Made by a program: the position numbers and the translations under genes. 64,000 bases of DNA from Archangium primigenium (lineage in GTDB: Bacteria; Myxococcota; Myxococcia; Myxococcales; Myxococcaceae): positions 3,906,001 through 3,970,000 of the forward strand of contig NZ_JADWYI010000001.1 of assembly GCF_016904885.1 (NCBI RefSeq), written 5' to 3'. The stretch's first letter is position 1. Every line of letters begins with the position of its first letter. The notes under the pieces are model-generated. The model made no database searches and had not been told where the DNA came from. It saw nothing but the letters and a program-made list of their open reading frames with translations. Shown one piece after another: positions 34,117 to 42,505 of this stretch.

Positions 34117-36672
34117 ATGAGCCTGCTGATGCCGGTGGTGGTCGTGCTGCTCGTCTCGGCACAGCTGCCGCAGTACACCCCACCGCGGTTGCCCTCGGGC
34201 GAGTCCGTGGAGCTGTCCGCCGACTCCGTGCAATACGAGCCGGAGCGGCGGGTGCTCACCGCCCGCGGGCACACCACGCTGCGCTCGGGCCCGGTGCTGC
34301 TGCGCGCCGACGAGCTCGTCTACGACGAGGGGCGCCAGACGGCCGTCGCCCGGGGCAACGTCATGCTCGTCAACGGCATGATGGCCGCCGTGGCCGAGGC
34401 GCTGACGGTGGACCTCACGTCCGCCGAGGCCTGGCTCGACAACGGCCTGTTCATGCAGAAGCGGGGCGTGACGGCCGAGCAGCTGCGCGCGGCGCGCACC
34501 CCCCAGGAGCTGCGGGACCTGGGCGAGACGTCCGTGCTGCTGAGCGGCCAGCGCATCGTGCGCACCGGCGACAACGCCTTCCAGGTGGAGGGGATCGCCC
34601 TGGCGCCGTGTCTGTGCGAGGGCGGGGCGCCCTCCTGGCACGTGGAGGCCCGGAGCGCGCACGTGGCCCTGGGCGAGCGCGCCACGCTCACCTGGCCCGT
34701 GGTGTACGTCGGCGCGGTGCCGGTGCTGGCGCTGCCCTGGCTCTACCTTCCGCTGGCGGACCGGCGCACGGGGCTGCTCATCCCCCGGCCCACCTCGAGC
34801 GCGCTCAATGGCTTCTCGCTCGAGCAGCCCGTCTTCTTCACGCTCGGGCGCAGCTACGACGTGACCCTCACGCCGGGCTACTACTGGGGGGCCTCGGAGC
34901 AGGACGTCACCCGGACGCTCGGCGGCGTGGCCGTCACCCGCGAGGAGCCCCGCACCACGGGCATCCGGGGGCCCCGGCTGTTGTCCGAGTTCCGCTACAT
35001 GCCCTCGGCGACCACCGAGGGCCGCGCCACGCTCGGTCTGCTCTACGATCTGCAGCCGGTGCGCAACCCCATCACGGGGGGCTTCTTCCTCGACGAGGCC
35101 GGAGACCTCCTGCGCACGCGGCGCGGGCTCCGGGGCGAGGCGTCCCTGCAGCACCGCCAGGAGTTGGGGGGCGGGTGGTTCAATCGCATCGACGCCTTCG
35201 CCGTGTCCGACGGCTTCTACACGCGCGACCTCACCGCCGACATCGTGGCGCGCGAGAACCAGTACCTGCGCAGCTCGGGTGTCCTCTATCGACGGGACGC
35301 GGACGGGTGGCTGGGCCTGGAAGTGGCGTTGCGGCAGGACATCCGCTGGGGCTACGGGCTGTTCGGCGGGCCCCGGCCGCCCGCGGGCGCCACCGACACC
35401 GCGCTGCCCGCGGGCCCGCGCACCTTCCAGAAGCTGCCCGCGCTGAGCTGGAGCCTGGCCGAGCGGCCCCTGCTCGGTGGCTGGCTCGTGGGCGGCGCGC
35501 GGATGGAGTTCACGCGCCTGTCTCCCTTGCTGTCCGTCTTCGGGGACGAGGGCCTGGACGGCCGCTTCGAGCCCGACGGCGCGCTGCCCCTCACCCAGCC
35601 GGATGGCGGCGTCGTGCGGGTGCCGGACCCGGCCCAGGGCAACGGCCGCTTCGATGGCGCGGACCGGGAGGCCCGTCATCGCCTCGACCTGAACCCGCGC
35701 CTGTCCACGTCCTTCGCCCTCGGGCCCTGGGCGCGGCTGTCTCCCGCGCTCGCGCTGCGCCAGGACTTCTACCTCGGCGAGGTCTCGGGGCGGACCGCCC
35801 AGCGGGGCTACCCCTTGCTGGACCTCGTCCTCGACTCGCGGCTGACCCGCGTCTTCACGCTCGGCGACACCACCTACCAGCACGCCGTGGAGCCCTCCGT
35901 GGCCCTGCGCTACGTGCCCTGGGTCTGGGGCGGCCTGCCCGCGCCGGGCGCCTCGCCGGACCTGCCCGGCCAGCCCTATGACGAGATCGACTCGGCCCTG
36001 CCGCCCACCGCGCCGGGCGTCGCCCGCCGCTTCCTGCACGCCGTGGTGGAGGTGAGCCAGACGCTGCGCTCGCGCCGGGGCACCACCCGGCGGGAACTCG
36101 CCCGGCTCTCCGTGGGTCAGGGCTTCGACCTGTCACGCCATGTGCCAACCCTGGGCCAGGGTTCCTCGGATACCGCGCAATCCGTGGCACGTGACACGTT
36201 TGGCAGGCTTTCCACGCATCTGGGCGCCCTGACGGCGGGGGGCACGCTCCGGTATGACCAGAATTCCAGACAAATCGCCCAATTGAGCGCGGATTTCCGG
36301 TTGGATATGCCCAAAGGCAACATCTATGCCCGGTATGACGACCTGCAAGGGGTGGGGTCGGATCGACTGCGCCGGGGTCTGGATGCACTCGTGGGGAGCG
36401 CCCGGCAGAGCCCCGAGCGGGCGCAGTTCCTCACGGCGGGCACGCAGGTGACGCTCGGTCGCGGGCTCGGATTGAGATACGAAGCCCTCGTGCAACCGCA
36501 GACTCGTGACGAGTCCCCTCTCGGTCAGCAATGGATTGGAGTATCCTACGCGCCGGCGTGTAATTGTTGGCGGGTCGAGGGGATTGCTCGTCTGCAGAGG
36601 GGACGGGCGATCCCGGATTTCGGTCTCAATTTCAGCGTGACCGGAGTTGGATCGTTTGGAACCGGGGGTTAG
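34117..36672 (+). CDS. lptD: LPS-assembly outer-membrane protein LptD
   Basis: 851 aa. Inserts lipopolysaccharide into the outer leaflet with LptE. A signal peptide (MSLLMPVVVVLLVSAQ) precedes an OstA-type jellyroll (about 30-130; VELSADSVQYEPERRVLTARG and DELVYDEGRQTAVARGNV). The large C-terminal barrel follows (PWLYLPLADRRTGLLIP, repeated aromatic strands). Two CxC pairs, PCLCEG in the N-terminal half and ACNCWR near the end, sit where LptD forms its inter-domain disulfides. It starts 22 bases after the AMIN gene, and an LptE gene is not adjacent. Confidence 0.92.
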   Translation: MSLLMPVVVVLLVSAQLPQYTPPRLPSGESVELSADSVQYEPERRVLTARGHTTLRSGPVLLRADELVYDEGRQTAVARGNVMLVNGMMAAVAEALTVDLTSAEAWLDNGLFMQKRGVTAEQLRAARTPQELRDLGETSVLLSGQRIVRTGDNAFQVEGIALAPCLCEGGAPSWHVEARSAHVALGERATLTWPVVYVGAVPVLALPWLYLPLADRRTGLLIPRPTSSALNGFSLEQPVFFTLGRSYDVTLTPGYYWGASEQDVTRTLGGVAVTREEPRTTGIRGPRLLSEFRYMPSATTEGRATLGLLYDLQPVRNPITGGFFLDEAGDLLRTRRGLRGEASLQHRQELGGGWFNRIDAFAVSDGFYTRDLTADIVARENQYLRSSGVLYRRDADGWLGLEVALRQDIRWGYGLFGGPRPPAGATDTALPAGPRTFQKLPALSWSLAERPLLGGWLVGGARMEFTRLSPLLSVFGDEGLDGRFEPDGALPLTQPDGGVVRVPDPAQGNGRFDGADREARHRLDLNPRLSTSFALGPWARLSPALALRQDFYLGEVSGRTAQRGYPLLDLVLDSRLTRVFTLGDTTYQHAVEPSVALRYVPWVWGGLPAPGASPDLPGQPYDEIDSALPPTAPGVARRFLHAVVEVSQTLRSRRGTTRRELARLSVGQGFDLSRHVPTLGQGSSDTAQSVARDTFGRLSTHLGALTAGGTLRYDQNSRQIAQLSADFRLDMPKGNIYARYDDLQGVGSDRLRRGLDALVGSARQSPERAQFLTAGTQVTLGRGLGLRYEALVQPQTRDESPLGQQWIGVSYAPACNCWRVEGIARLQRGRAIPDFGLNFSVTGVGSFGTGG

Positions 36673-36682
36673 GAATCCCGGC

Positions 36683-36709
36683 AGTGGGTGAACGGTTCTT
36701 TCACTCCCT
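36683..36709. promoter_or_regulatory. Imperfect inverted repeat upstream of the XRE regulator
   Basis: AGTGGGTGAA (36683-36692) mirrors TTCACTCCCT (36700-36709) in eight of ten positions across seven bases. Its position 36 bases before the XRE start suggests an autoregulatory operator. Confidence 0.4.
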
Positions 36710-36744
36710 GAGACATTCCCCCATTGAGGAGGACGAGGTCTTTC

Positions 36745-37095
36745 GTGTCGGAACTCGGAAAACGTATCGGACAGCGCATTCGTGAACTTCGCACCCAGCG
36801 CCCGGAGCGCTGGACGCAAGAAGAACTCGCGGAGCGGGCTCAAATCAGCGTCTCTTTCCTCTCGATGATCGAGCGGGGCGAGCGCGTGGCCCATGTGGAA
36901 ACCCTTGCCGCCTTGTCGAACGCCTTGAGCGTGAGCCTGGGTGAGCTTTTCGCCGGGACCGAGGAAACTCCGGCACAGACGGAGGATCTGCTCAGACCCT
37001 TGTCGGACTTCGCCCGCGCGCGAGGCCTGACGGCTCGGGACGTGGAACGTCTGTTGGGCGTGGCGCGTGCCATGTTCAACGGGTCCGCGGCCTGA
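36745..37095 (+). CDS. XRE-family helix-turn-helix regulator
   Basis: 116 aa from the GTG at 36745, which has GGAGGA upstream; an earlier TTG adds only seven residues. The Cro/CI-type helix-turn-helix fills residues 4-65 (IGQRIRELRTQRPERWTQEELAERAQISVSFLSMIERGER), followed by the usual LAALSNALSVSLGELF. The last 40 residues form a small helical region that could dimerise. It probably represses its own promoter through the inverted repeat upstream. No partner toxin gene is present, so an antitoxin role is unlikely. Confidence 0.9.
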   Translation: MSELGKRIGQRIRELRTQRPERWTQEELAERAQISVSFLSMIERGERVAHVETLAALSNALSVSLGELFAGTEETPAQTEDLLRPLSDFARARGLTARDVERLLGVARAMFNGSAA

Positions 37096-37105
37096 GACCT
37101 CTCTC

Positions 37106-37134
37106 CGGAGGCGGTGGCCTGTCCACCGCCTCCG
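37106..37134 (+). terminator. Strong hairpin after the XRE gene
   Basis: CGGAGGCGGTGG (37106-37117) pairs perfectly with CCACCGCCTCCG (37123-37134) around a 5-base loop, 11 bases after the stop codon. It lacks a T tract. Its position right before a TTGACG box suggests it isolates the next transcription unit. Confidence 0.7.
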
Positions 37135-37135
37135 C

Positions 37136-37165
37136 TTGACGGGATGCCTGGGCGCCCGGGAAGAT
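37136..37165 (+). promoter_or_regulatory. Possible promoter of the Ig-like lipoprotein gene
   Basis: TTGACG (37136-37141), 18 bases, GAAGAT (37160-37165). The leader to the ATG at 37229 would be about 57 bases. The -10 is weak. Confidence 0.35.
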
Positions 37166-37228
37166 GGGAAGTGTTGGGTGCACGTCACTGACGTGCCCCC
37201 GCTTCCTCTTCGACCGGAGTCTTCTCTG

Positions 37229-38779
37229 ATGCGTCTGGGTCTCGCCGTGTGCGTGGCCATCACGAGTGGGGTGCTCGCCGCGTGCGGCTCTCCGCTCCCG
37301 GCCACCCTGGAATTCGTGGATGTTGCTCCGGCCCAACCAAGGCTGGGGGAGATCACGACGCTGCGCTTTCGCGCCATCGACGCCCGGGGTCAGCCCCAAC
37401 CGGGTGTGACGATGACCTTCGAGGTGCAGGGTCCCGTCACCGACGTGGAGCTCAACCCGCCGGAGGCCACGACCGACGCGACCACCGGCATCGCCTCCAC
37501 GCAGGTGGTGGCCAAGGGCGGCCGTGTGTCGTCCGTGGTGGTGGTGGCCCGGGTGGGCGAGAAGGCGGCCACCAGCCCCGCGGTCACCTTCGCCGGCTCC
37601 AACTCCACCTCGCGCCAGTTCACCTTCCAGTGCGGCCCCATCTCCGGCCCGAGCTCGGGTGGTGTGCACGCCATTGGCGCCTATGACGACACGCGCAACC
37701 TCATCGCCGGCGTGAAGCTCAACTGCACCGCCCACGTGGCGGATCGCAACGGCGATGGCATCGCGGGCGCCCAGGTCTCCTTCCTCACCGAGGCGGGCAC
37801 CATCGGCCCCAGCTCCGTGAGCCTCACGGACGTGGTGGGCAACGCCACGGTGCTCTACAAGACGTCGCTGCCGCTGCCCCAGGACGTGGAGCCGGCCACG
37901 TTCTCCTGGAATCCCCTCAACGATGAGATCCACACCGGCGAGTACCTCGCCCCCCTGTGGATGCACCCGTTCGAGTGGTCCGAGGATCCCATCACCAACT
38001 TCGGCAAGGCGCCCACGCTCGCCGAGCCGCGCCGCGTGGATCCCGTGCGCCAGGTGTTCAAGGACGGCAAGCTCGTCACCCCGACGAACAACCCGCGCGA
38101 CAACCTGGTCAGCATGATCGCCATCACCTCGGGCGAGGAGGCGTATGACGACCTCAACAACAACGGCGTCTACGATCAGGGCGAGCCCTTCGTGGACCTG
38201 ACCGAGCCCTTCGTCGACAACAACGACAACGGCACCTGGGACGCGGGCGAGCGCTACGTCGACGCCAACGGCAACGGCAAGTGGGATGGCAAGAACGGCA
38301 AGTTCGACGCCGTCGGCCTCATCTGGGTGCAGGAGCGCATCCTGTGGACGAGCTGGCCGCATGAGCGCGACCGCAACCCGACCCTGTCCAAGAGCGTGGT
38401 CCTGCAGGTCGATCCGAAGGCGACCACCGGGCTGATCATCGGCAAGTTCGGCGCGCTGGCCGTGTCCTTCATCGTGTCCGACCCGTGGTTCAACAGCATC
38501 GCCCGCAACGCCGATGATGACGGCTGCGAGGGCGGCGTCGTGGGCCCCATCGCCCTGGACAAGCTGACCGTGGGCAAGGCCTTCACCTACCCGGCCTTCA
38601 CCTACATGCGCTACGTCGTCAAGGACACGCGCGACCCGGCCACCGTGCCCCAGCCTCCGGACTACACCGTCCCCATCGCCTGGGAGGCCCGGGCCGGCTG
38701 CTCGTTCACGGCGTCCCCCGAGGCCGGCCACCGCGTGCTCCTGCCCGCGCCGACGGTCGAGGGCACCCTGCCCAAGTAA
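37229..38779 (+). CDS. Lipoprotein with bacterial Ig-like domains
   Basis: 516 aa. The ATG at 37229 opens a lipoprotein signal (MRLGLAVCVAITSGVLAACG). Residues 25-120 form an Ig-like domain of the Big_1/invasin type (LRFRAIDARGQPQPGVTMTFEVQG, ATTDATTGIASTQVVAKGG). A second follows at about 160-230 (HVADRNGDGIAGAQVSFLTEAGTIG). Then come repeats that look like EF-hand-type Ca2+ loops, rich in Asn, Asp and Gly (about residues 305-355: DLNNNGVYDQGEP, DNNDNGTWDAGERY, DANGNGKWDGKNG). Probably a calcium-stabilised surface adhesin or structural protein. A single lipid anchor and no enzymatic motif are seen. Confidence 0.85.
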   Translation: MRLGLAVCVAITSGVLAACGSPLPATLEFVDVAPAQPRLGEITTLRFRAIDARGQPQPGVTMTFEVQGPVTDVELNPPEATTDATTGIASTQVVAKGGRVSSVVVVARVGEKAATSPAVTFAGSNSTSRQFTFQCGPISGPSSGGVHAIGAYDDTRNLIAGVKLNCTAHVADRNGDGIAGAQVSFLTEAGTIGPSSVSLTDVVGNATVLYKTSLPLPQDVEPATFSWNPLNDEIHTGEYLAPLWMHPFEWSEDPITNFGKAPTLAEPRRVDPVRQVFKDGKLVTPTNNPRDNLVSMIAITSGEEAYDDLNNNGVYDQGEPFVDLTEPFVDNNDNGTWDAGERYVDANGNGKWDGKNGKFDAVGLIWVQERILWTSWPHERDRNPTLSKSVVLQVDPKATTGLIIGKFGALAVSFIVSDPWFNSIARNADDDGCEGGVVGPIALDKLTVGKAFTYPAFTYMRYVVKDTRDPATVPQPPDYTVPIAWEARAGCSFTASPEAGHRVLLPAPTVEGTLPK

Positions 38780-38797
38780 CGCGCCCCGCCAAGGGCA

Positions 38798-38826
38798 TTG
38801 ACCCCGAGCCCCCGCCTCCGTAGCGT
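38798..38826 (+). promoter_or_regulatory. Promoter of the TetR gene
   Basis: TTGACC (38798-38803), 17 bases, TAGCGT (38821-38826). This supports the GTG start at 38873 rather than an upstream ATG that overlaps the -35 box. Confidence 0.55.
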
Positions 38827-38872
38827 CTCCTCCTGGCCGATTTTGGAATCAACCGGCCAGGAGAGACAGCGC

Positions 38873-39553
38873 GTGAGTCAGCGGCAGAGCAAGTCGGAGG
38901 AGGCGGGGAGTCGGGAGAGCGAGCGCCGCCACACCATCCTGCGCGCGGCGATCGACGTCTTCGCGCGCAAGGGCTACCACGGCTGCCGCATCGCGGACGT
39001 GGCGCGCGAGGCGGGCGTGGCCTACGGCCTCGTCTACCACTACTTCAAGAACAAGGACGAGCTCCTGGAGACCGTCGCCGCGACGGGCTGGAGCGGCTTC
39101 GTCACGCGCCTGCGCGCGGTGGCCGAGGACGAGGGCTCCTCGCTCGAGCAGAAGGTGCACGGCATCGCGGCGGTGGCCTTCGAGGCCTACCGCGTGGATC
39201 CCCGGGCGGTGAAGGTGCTGATCCTCGAGATCGCCCGCAGCCCCGCGGGCGGCCACGTGGTCACCCGGCAGCAGGCCTTCCTGGACACCATCCGCATGGC
39301 CGCGCAGATGTTCGCCCGGGCCCAGGCGGAGGGGCAGCTGCGCGCGGAGCTGGATCCCATGCTGTGCGCCTCGCTGCTCTTCGGCTCCATCGAAATGGGG
39401 CTCACCGCCTTCGTGTCCGGGCTGATGGAGGACCGCGGCCCCGAGGCCCTGGCGCGCGCCCAGACGCAGATCGCCGAGTCCTTCCTGCGCGGGGTGCTGC
39501 CCACCGTCGAAGTGGCCCCCGCCGCCAAGCCCAAGGTGGCCCGGCGCCCCTGA
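38873..39553 (+). CDS. TetR-family transcriptional regulator
   Basis: 226 aa from the GTG at 38873, preceded by GGAGAG. The DNA-binding domain is residues 18-65 (RRHTILRAAIDVFARKGYHGCRIADVAREAGVAYGLVYHYFKNKDEL), a clear TetR helix-turn-helix. The C-terminal ligand domain resembles the FadR/YsiA-like group that senses acyl-CoA (FLDTIRMAAQMFARAQAEGQLRAELDP). No obvious target is divergent, since it converges with the M23 peptidase gene. Confidence 0.92.
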   Translation: MSQRQSKSEEAGSRESERRHTILRAAIDVFARKGYHGCRIADVAREAGVAYGLVYHYFKNKDELLETVAATGWSGFVTRLRAVAEDEGSSLEQKVHGIAAVAFEAYRVDPRAVKVLILEIARSPAGGHVVTRQQAFLDTIRMAAQMFARAQAEGQLRAELDPMLCASLLFGSIEMGLTAFVSGLMEDRGPEALARAQTQIAESFLRGVLPTVEVAPAAKPKVARRP

Positions 39554-39578
39554 GCCGCGCCCGGGCCTAGCGCGCGGC
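39554..39578. terminator. Hairpin between the convergent TetR and M23 genes
   Basis: GCCGCGC (39554-39560) pairs with GCGCGGC (39572-39578). The loop carries the stop codon of the M23 gene, and the first arm abuts the TetR stop. No T tract. Confidence 0.5.
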
Positions 39579-40475
39579 GCCCGGGGCCGGGGCCTCGGCG
39601 CCCGTGAAGTCCAGCCCGAGCAGCGTCTCGGCATCCACCCACAGGCCCTCCACCTTGGCGCCCCAGTGCAGGTGGGGCCCGGTAACGCGGCCCGTGTTGC
39701 CCACCTTGCCCAGCAGCTGGCCGCGCTTGACGCGCTGGCCGTTCTTCACGGCGGTGGCGGACAGGTGGAAGTAGGACGTGGTGAGGCCCGCGCCGTGGTG
39801 CACGAGCACCGTGTTGCCCGCGGCGTAGTTGTCGCGCGTCATCACCACCACGCCCGCGTGGGCGGCGTACACGGGCGCGCCCGTGCGCCCGTCCAGATCC
39901 GTGCCGAAGTGCTGGCCCTGCTTCTGGCCATTGTAGGTGCGCAGGTCGCCGTAGGGCGCGGTGACGCGGGCCTTGCGCGGCCAGGCGAAGGGGCCCGTGA
40001 AGAGCGGCGGGGTGAAGGGCTGCGCGAAGGCGGCGGTGAAGGCGGCCTGATCCGCCTCCATGCGCGCCTGCACCTCGGGCGGAGGCTGGACGAACTTGTG
40101 GGCCACCTGGAGCGTGCGCACGCGCCAGCCGGGCTCCACCACGTTCACCTCGGCCTTGAGCTCCACGGGCGCCCCGCTCGGGGCCGGGGGGCCCACCACC
40201 TTCACCGCGAGCGGCCCCAGGGCCTGCTCCACCGGAAGGCCGGTGAGGGCCTGGAAGCCGTCGCCCGCGGGGTAGAAGCGCAGGGGGCGCTCGCCGAGCG
40301 TCCCGATGGGCGCCTCCTGGAGTCCGCGCACCGTGACGAGCACCGGGTCCCCGGGCCGGATCCGCGCGGGTTGCAGCACCAGGCGCGGCGGCGAGGGGAG
40401 AGGCGCCTCGGCGGGGGCCTGCGGCGCCAGGGCGAACAGCAGCGGGAGCGGGAGACGGAGGAGGGCGGGGAGCAC
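39567..40475 (-). CDS. Secreted M23-family (LytM) peptidoglycan endopeptidase
   Basis: 302 aa from the GTG at 40475, where a signal peptide begins (LPALLRLPLPLLFALAPQAPAEA). Cleaves peptide crosslinks of peptidoglycan. An Ig-like N-terminal region (about 30-150) precedes the zinc peptidase, with QHFGTDLDGRTGAPVYAAHAG giving the HxxxD ligands, TSYFHLSA and the final HLHWG. All zinc and catalytic residues are present, so it should be active rather than a degenerate LytM regulator. A TTGACG box lies 30 bases upstream, consistent with this start. Confidence 0.9.
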   Translation of the reverse strand: MLPALLRLPLPLLFALAPQAPAEAPLPSPPRLVLQPARIRPGDPVLVTVRGLQEAPIGTLGERPLRFYPAGDGFQALTGLPVEQALGPLAVKVVGPPAPSGAPVELKAEVNVVEPGWRVRTLQVAHKFVQPPPEVQARMEADQAAFTAAFAQPFTPPLFTGPFAWPRKARVTAPYGDLRTYNGQKQGQHFGTDLDGRTGAPVYAAHAGVVVMTRDNYAAGNTVLVHHGAGLTTSYFHLSATAVKNGQRVKRGQLLGKVGNTGRVTGPHLHWGAKVEGLWVDAETLLGLDFTGAEAPAPGAAR

Positions 40476-40481
40476 GGGGGA

Positions 40482-40510
40482 GATATGCGGGGGGGCGGGG
40501 GGGACGTCAA
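40482..40510 (-). promoter_or_regulatory. Promoter of the M23 peptidase gene
   Basis: On the minus strand: TTGACG (40505-40510), 17 bases, CATATC (40482-40487). The GTG at 40475 follows within seven bases, so the mRNA would be leaderless. Confidence 0.4.
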
Positions 40511-40680
40511 CGCGGAGGCCGACACGCAAGTCCCCGCTGGCGACGAGCCCACGGTCGTCCGCGCGCGCCGCTGGAAACAAGACAATGCCCCTCCTGGCGA
40601 CTCGAGGGGTAGTCAGGCAGGCGAGGCCCCGCGCGCCCCGCGATTCCCTCCGGGGAATGGGCTCCCTAACTTCCGTTATC

Positions 40681-40718
40681 CGTTTTCTGAGGGGATTTTC
40701 AGGGCGTTTTCTGAGGGG
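40681..40718 (+). repeat. Perfect 14-base direct repeat before an unknown gene
   Basis: CGTTTTCTGAGGGG occurs at 40681-40694 and 40705-40718, 24 bases apart. The second copy overlaps the GGGGGAG ribosome site of the gene at 40729. It could be an operator on the same DNA face or an RNA-level control site. Confidence 0.7.
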
Positions 40719-40728
40719 GAGATACCGG

Positions 40729-41190
40729 ATGCCGCGCACTTTTCGCTTCGAACATTTCACCGTTGCCAAGTCCACCCCGAGCCGCGGCCTTCGCCGCCGG
40801 GACAAGCAGCACCTGTCCGAGAAGCGGGTGTCGGAGCGACGGATCGACAAGTCCTTGCACTACGGGCGCACGCACGCGGAGACCGAGGAGCTCTTCCACG
40901 TGCGGGCCATGAACGCCCAGCTCGAGGCGCTCGCGGGCCTGTCGCCCAACGCGCCCATCAAGCCCACGGCGACCAACCGGGGCCAGCCCATCGGGGCCAT
41001 CCCCCTGAGCGAGGTGCCCGTGCTGGAGCGCGGCGCGTCTCCGGGCGACATGCTGGACGAGGCGCAGCGCCAGGTGAACGCGGTGCGCACGGGGCTGCGC
41101 GAGGCCACCCAGGCCGCGAGCCGGCTGCTGTCGCTGCCCATGGACGTGGCGCGGCTCGTGGCGAACCGTCTGCGGCTCGTGCAGGGCTGA
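40729..41190 (+). CDS. Protein of unknown function
   Basis: 153 aa, soluble and basic at the N-terminus (PRTFRFEHFTVAKSTPSRGLRRRDK), with no signal peptide or membrane helix. The second half has an amphipathic helix (ASPGDMLDEAQRQVNAVRTGLREATQAASRLLSL). I recognise no family. The ATG at 40729 is fixed by GGGGGAG eight bases upstream. It is divergent from the M23 peptidase across 253 bases and precedes the EEP phosphatase by 13 bases. Codon use matches its neighbours. Confidence 0.75.
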   Translation: MPRTFRFEHFTVAKSTPSRGLRRRDKQHLSEKRVSERRIDKSLHYGRTHAETEELFHVRAMNAQLEALAGLSPNAPIKPTATNRGQPIGAIPLSEVPVLERGASPGDMLDEAQRQVNAVRTGLREATQAASRLLSLPMDVARLVANRLRLVQG

Positions 41191-41203
41191 CCCGGGGGAG
41201 GAC

Positions 41204-41968
41204 GTGGAGCTCACGCTCGTCTCCTACAACATCCACAGCGGCATCGGCACGGACGGGGCCTTCGACCTGGAGCGGGTGGGCGAGGTGCTGCGCGACATCG
41301 GCGCGGACATCATCGCCCTCCAGGAAGTGGGGGACTACCGGGGCGTGACACCCCGGGAGGATCAGCCCGAGCATCTGGCGAGGATGCTCGGGTTGCACAT
41401 GGCCTTCGGTCCCAACGTGGTGCGCGAGGGCCGCCGCTACGGCAATGCCATCCTGACGCGGCTGCCCATCCGCCAGTCCCACAACTACGACCTGAGCGTG
41501 GGCCGGCGCGAGCCCCGCGGCGCCCTGCGCTGCGACCTGGACATCGGGGAGGGGCGGCTCTTGCACGTCTTCTGCCTGCACCTGGGCCTGGGCATCCGCG
41601 AGCGCCGCCGACAGGAGTCGCTGCTCCTGTCGTCGGACATCCTGCGCGACTCGGTCCAGCGCGAGCCGGTCGTGGTCTGCGGGGACTTCAACTACCTGGG
41701 GCCCGGCGCCGTGCGGGGCCTGGCGCGTCAGGCCATCCACGACGTGGCCCTGGAGCTGGACGTGCGGGTGCGCACCTATCCCTCGCGCTACCCCTTGCTG
41801 CGCCTGGACCGGGTCTACGTGGACACGGGCATCAAGCCGCTGTCCCTCCGGGTGCACCAGACGGACCTGTCCGAGCGGGCGTCGGATCACCTGCCGCTGG
41901 TGATGCGCTTTCGCACGCAGCTGGAGAACCAGGAGGGCGCGGCCGCGCCGGTGCAGCTCATCGGGTAG
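41204..41968 (+). CDS. Endonuclease/exonuclease/phosphatase-family hydrolase
   Basis: 254 aa from a GTG. It has the EEP fold: SYNIHSGIGTDG holds the first Asn, IIALQEVGD the metal Glu, VCGDFNYLGP the Asp-x-Asn pair, and SDHLPLVMRF the final Asp-His. This family includes DNA-repair nucleases, sphingomyelinases and inositol phosphatases. The small size and lack of export signal suggest an intracellular phosphodiesterase or phosphatase, with lipid or nucleic-acid substrate unknown. It probably shares a transcript with the preceding unknown gene. Confidence 0.88.
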   Translation: MELTLVSYNIHSGIGTDGAFDLERVGEVLRDIGADIIALQEVGDYRGVTPREDQPEHLARMLGLHMAFGPNVVREGRRYGNAILTRLPIRQSHNYDLSVGRREPRGALRCDLDIGEGRLLHVFCLHLGLGIRERRRQESLLLSSDILRDSVQREPVVVCGDFNYLGPGAVRGLARQAIHDVALELDVRVRTYPSRYPLLRLDRVYVDTGIKPLSLRVHQTDLSERASDHLPLVMRFRTQLENQEGAAAPVQLIG

Positions 41969-42034
41969 GGGCGGGGGAGTGGCATCCCCGTCGCGGGCGG
42001 CTGACCTGCTGTGGACAGATCCCCGCCTCCGGGG

Positions 42035-42064
42035 TTGTCGTGGATGACAGGAGCACCCTACGTT
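42035..42064 (+). promoter_or_regulatory. Possible promoter of the small-membrane-protein operon
   Basis: TTGTCG (42035-42040), 18 bases, TACGTT (42059-42064). The ATG at 42077 follows 12 bases later. Confidence 0.4.
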
Positions 42065-42076
42065 GGCCCGCCTGAC

Positions 42077-42505
42077 ATGAGAGCGACGACCGGGGAGCAG
42101 ATGGGCGCGGGCAGTGAACAGACGGATCGGGGACTGGCCACCCTGGTCGGGCGATTGACCGAGGGCCTCACCCGCCTGGTGACGCAGCACCTGACCCTGG
42201 CGCGCGCGGAGATCATGGAGGATGCGCGCGTGGTGGGGGCCGATCTGGCGCTCATCGCCGTCTTCGTGCCGTTCGTGCTGGTGGGCTACGGCTTCGTCTG
42301 CGCGGGTCTGGCCGTGGCGCTGGCGCGGTGGCTGGGGCTCGCGGGCGCGCTCGCGCTGGTGGGCGCTCTCAATCTCGTGGGCGGCGCCGTGGGCGTGCAG
42401 CGCGCCGTCGCCCGCCTCAAGGCACATCAAGTCATGGCTGATACGACCAACGAACTCACCCGCAGCGTGACGGCGCTCTCCCAGGAGGTGCCGCGTGGCC
42501 GCTGA
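42077..42505 (+). CDS. Phage-holin-superfamily-III-like membrane protein
   Basis: 142 aa. A polar N-terminal helix (LATLVGRLTEGLTRLVTQHLTLARAEIMEDARV) is followed by two hydrophobic helices (about 57-78 and 84-103) and a short basic tail. This is the layout of Phage_holin_3_6 (PF07332) proteins, which occur widely in bacterial chromosomes without lysis genes and seem to act in envelope stress. It begins a five-gene run of small membrane proteins. Confidence 0.75.
   Translation: MRATTGEQMGAGSEQTDRGLATLVGRLTEGLTRLVTQHLTLARAEIMEDARVVGADLALIAVFVPFVLVGYGFVCAGLAVALARWLGLAGALALVGALNLVGGAVGVQRAVARLKAHQVMADTTNELTRSVTALSQEVPRGR

Noticed and set aside
36745-37095. Antitoxin of a toxin-antitoxin pair
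   Set aside because: No small toxin-like gene lies on either side; lptD and a lipoprotein flank it.
42077-42505. True phage holin
   Set aside because: No endolysin or phage genes are next to it, and the DUF3618/YtxH neighbours are chromosomal stress-type genes.
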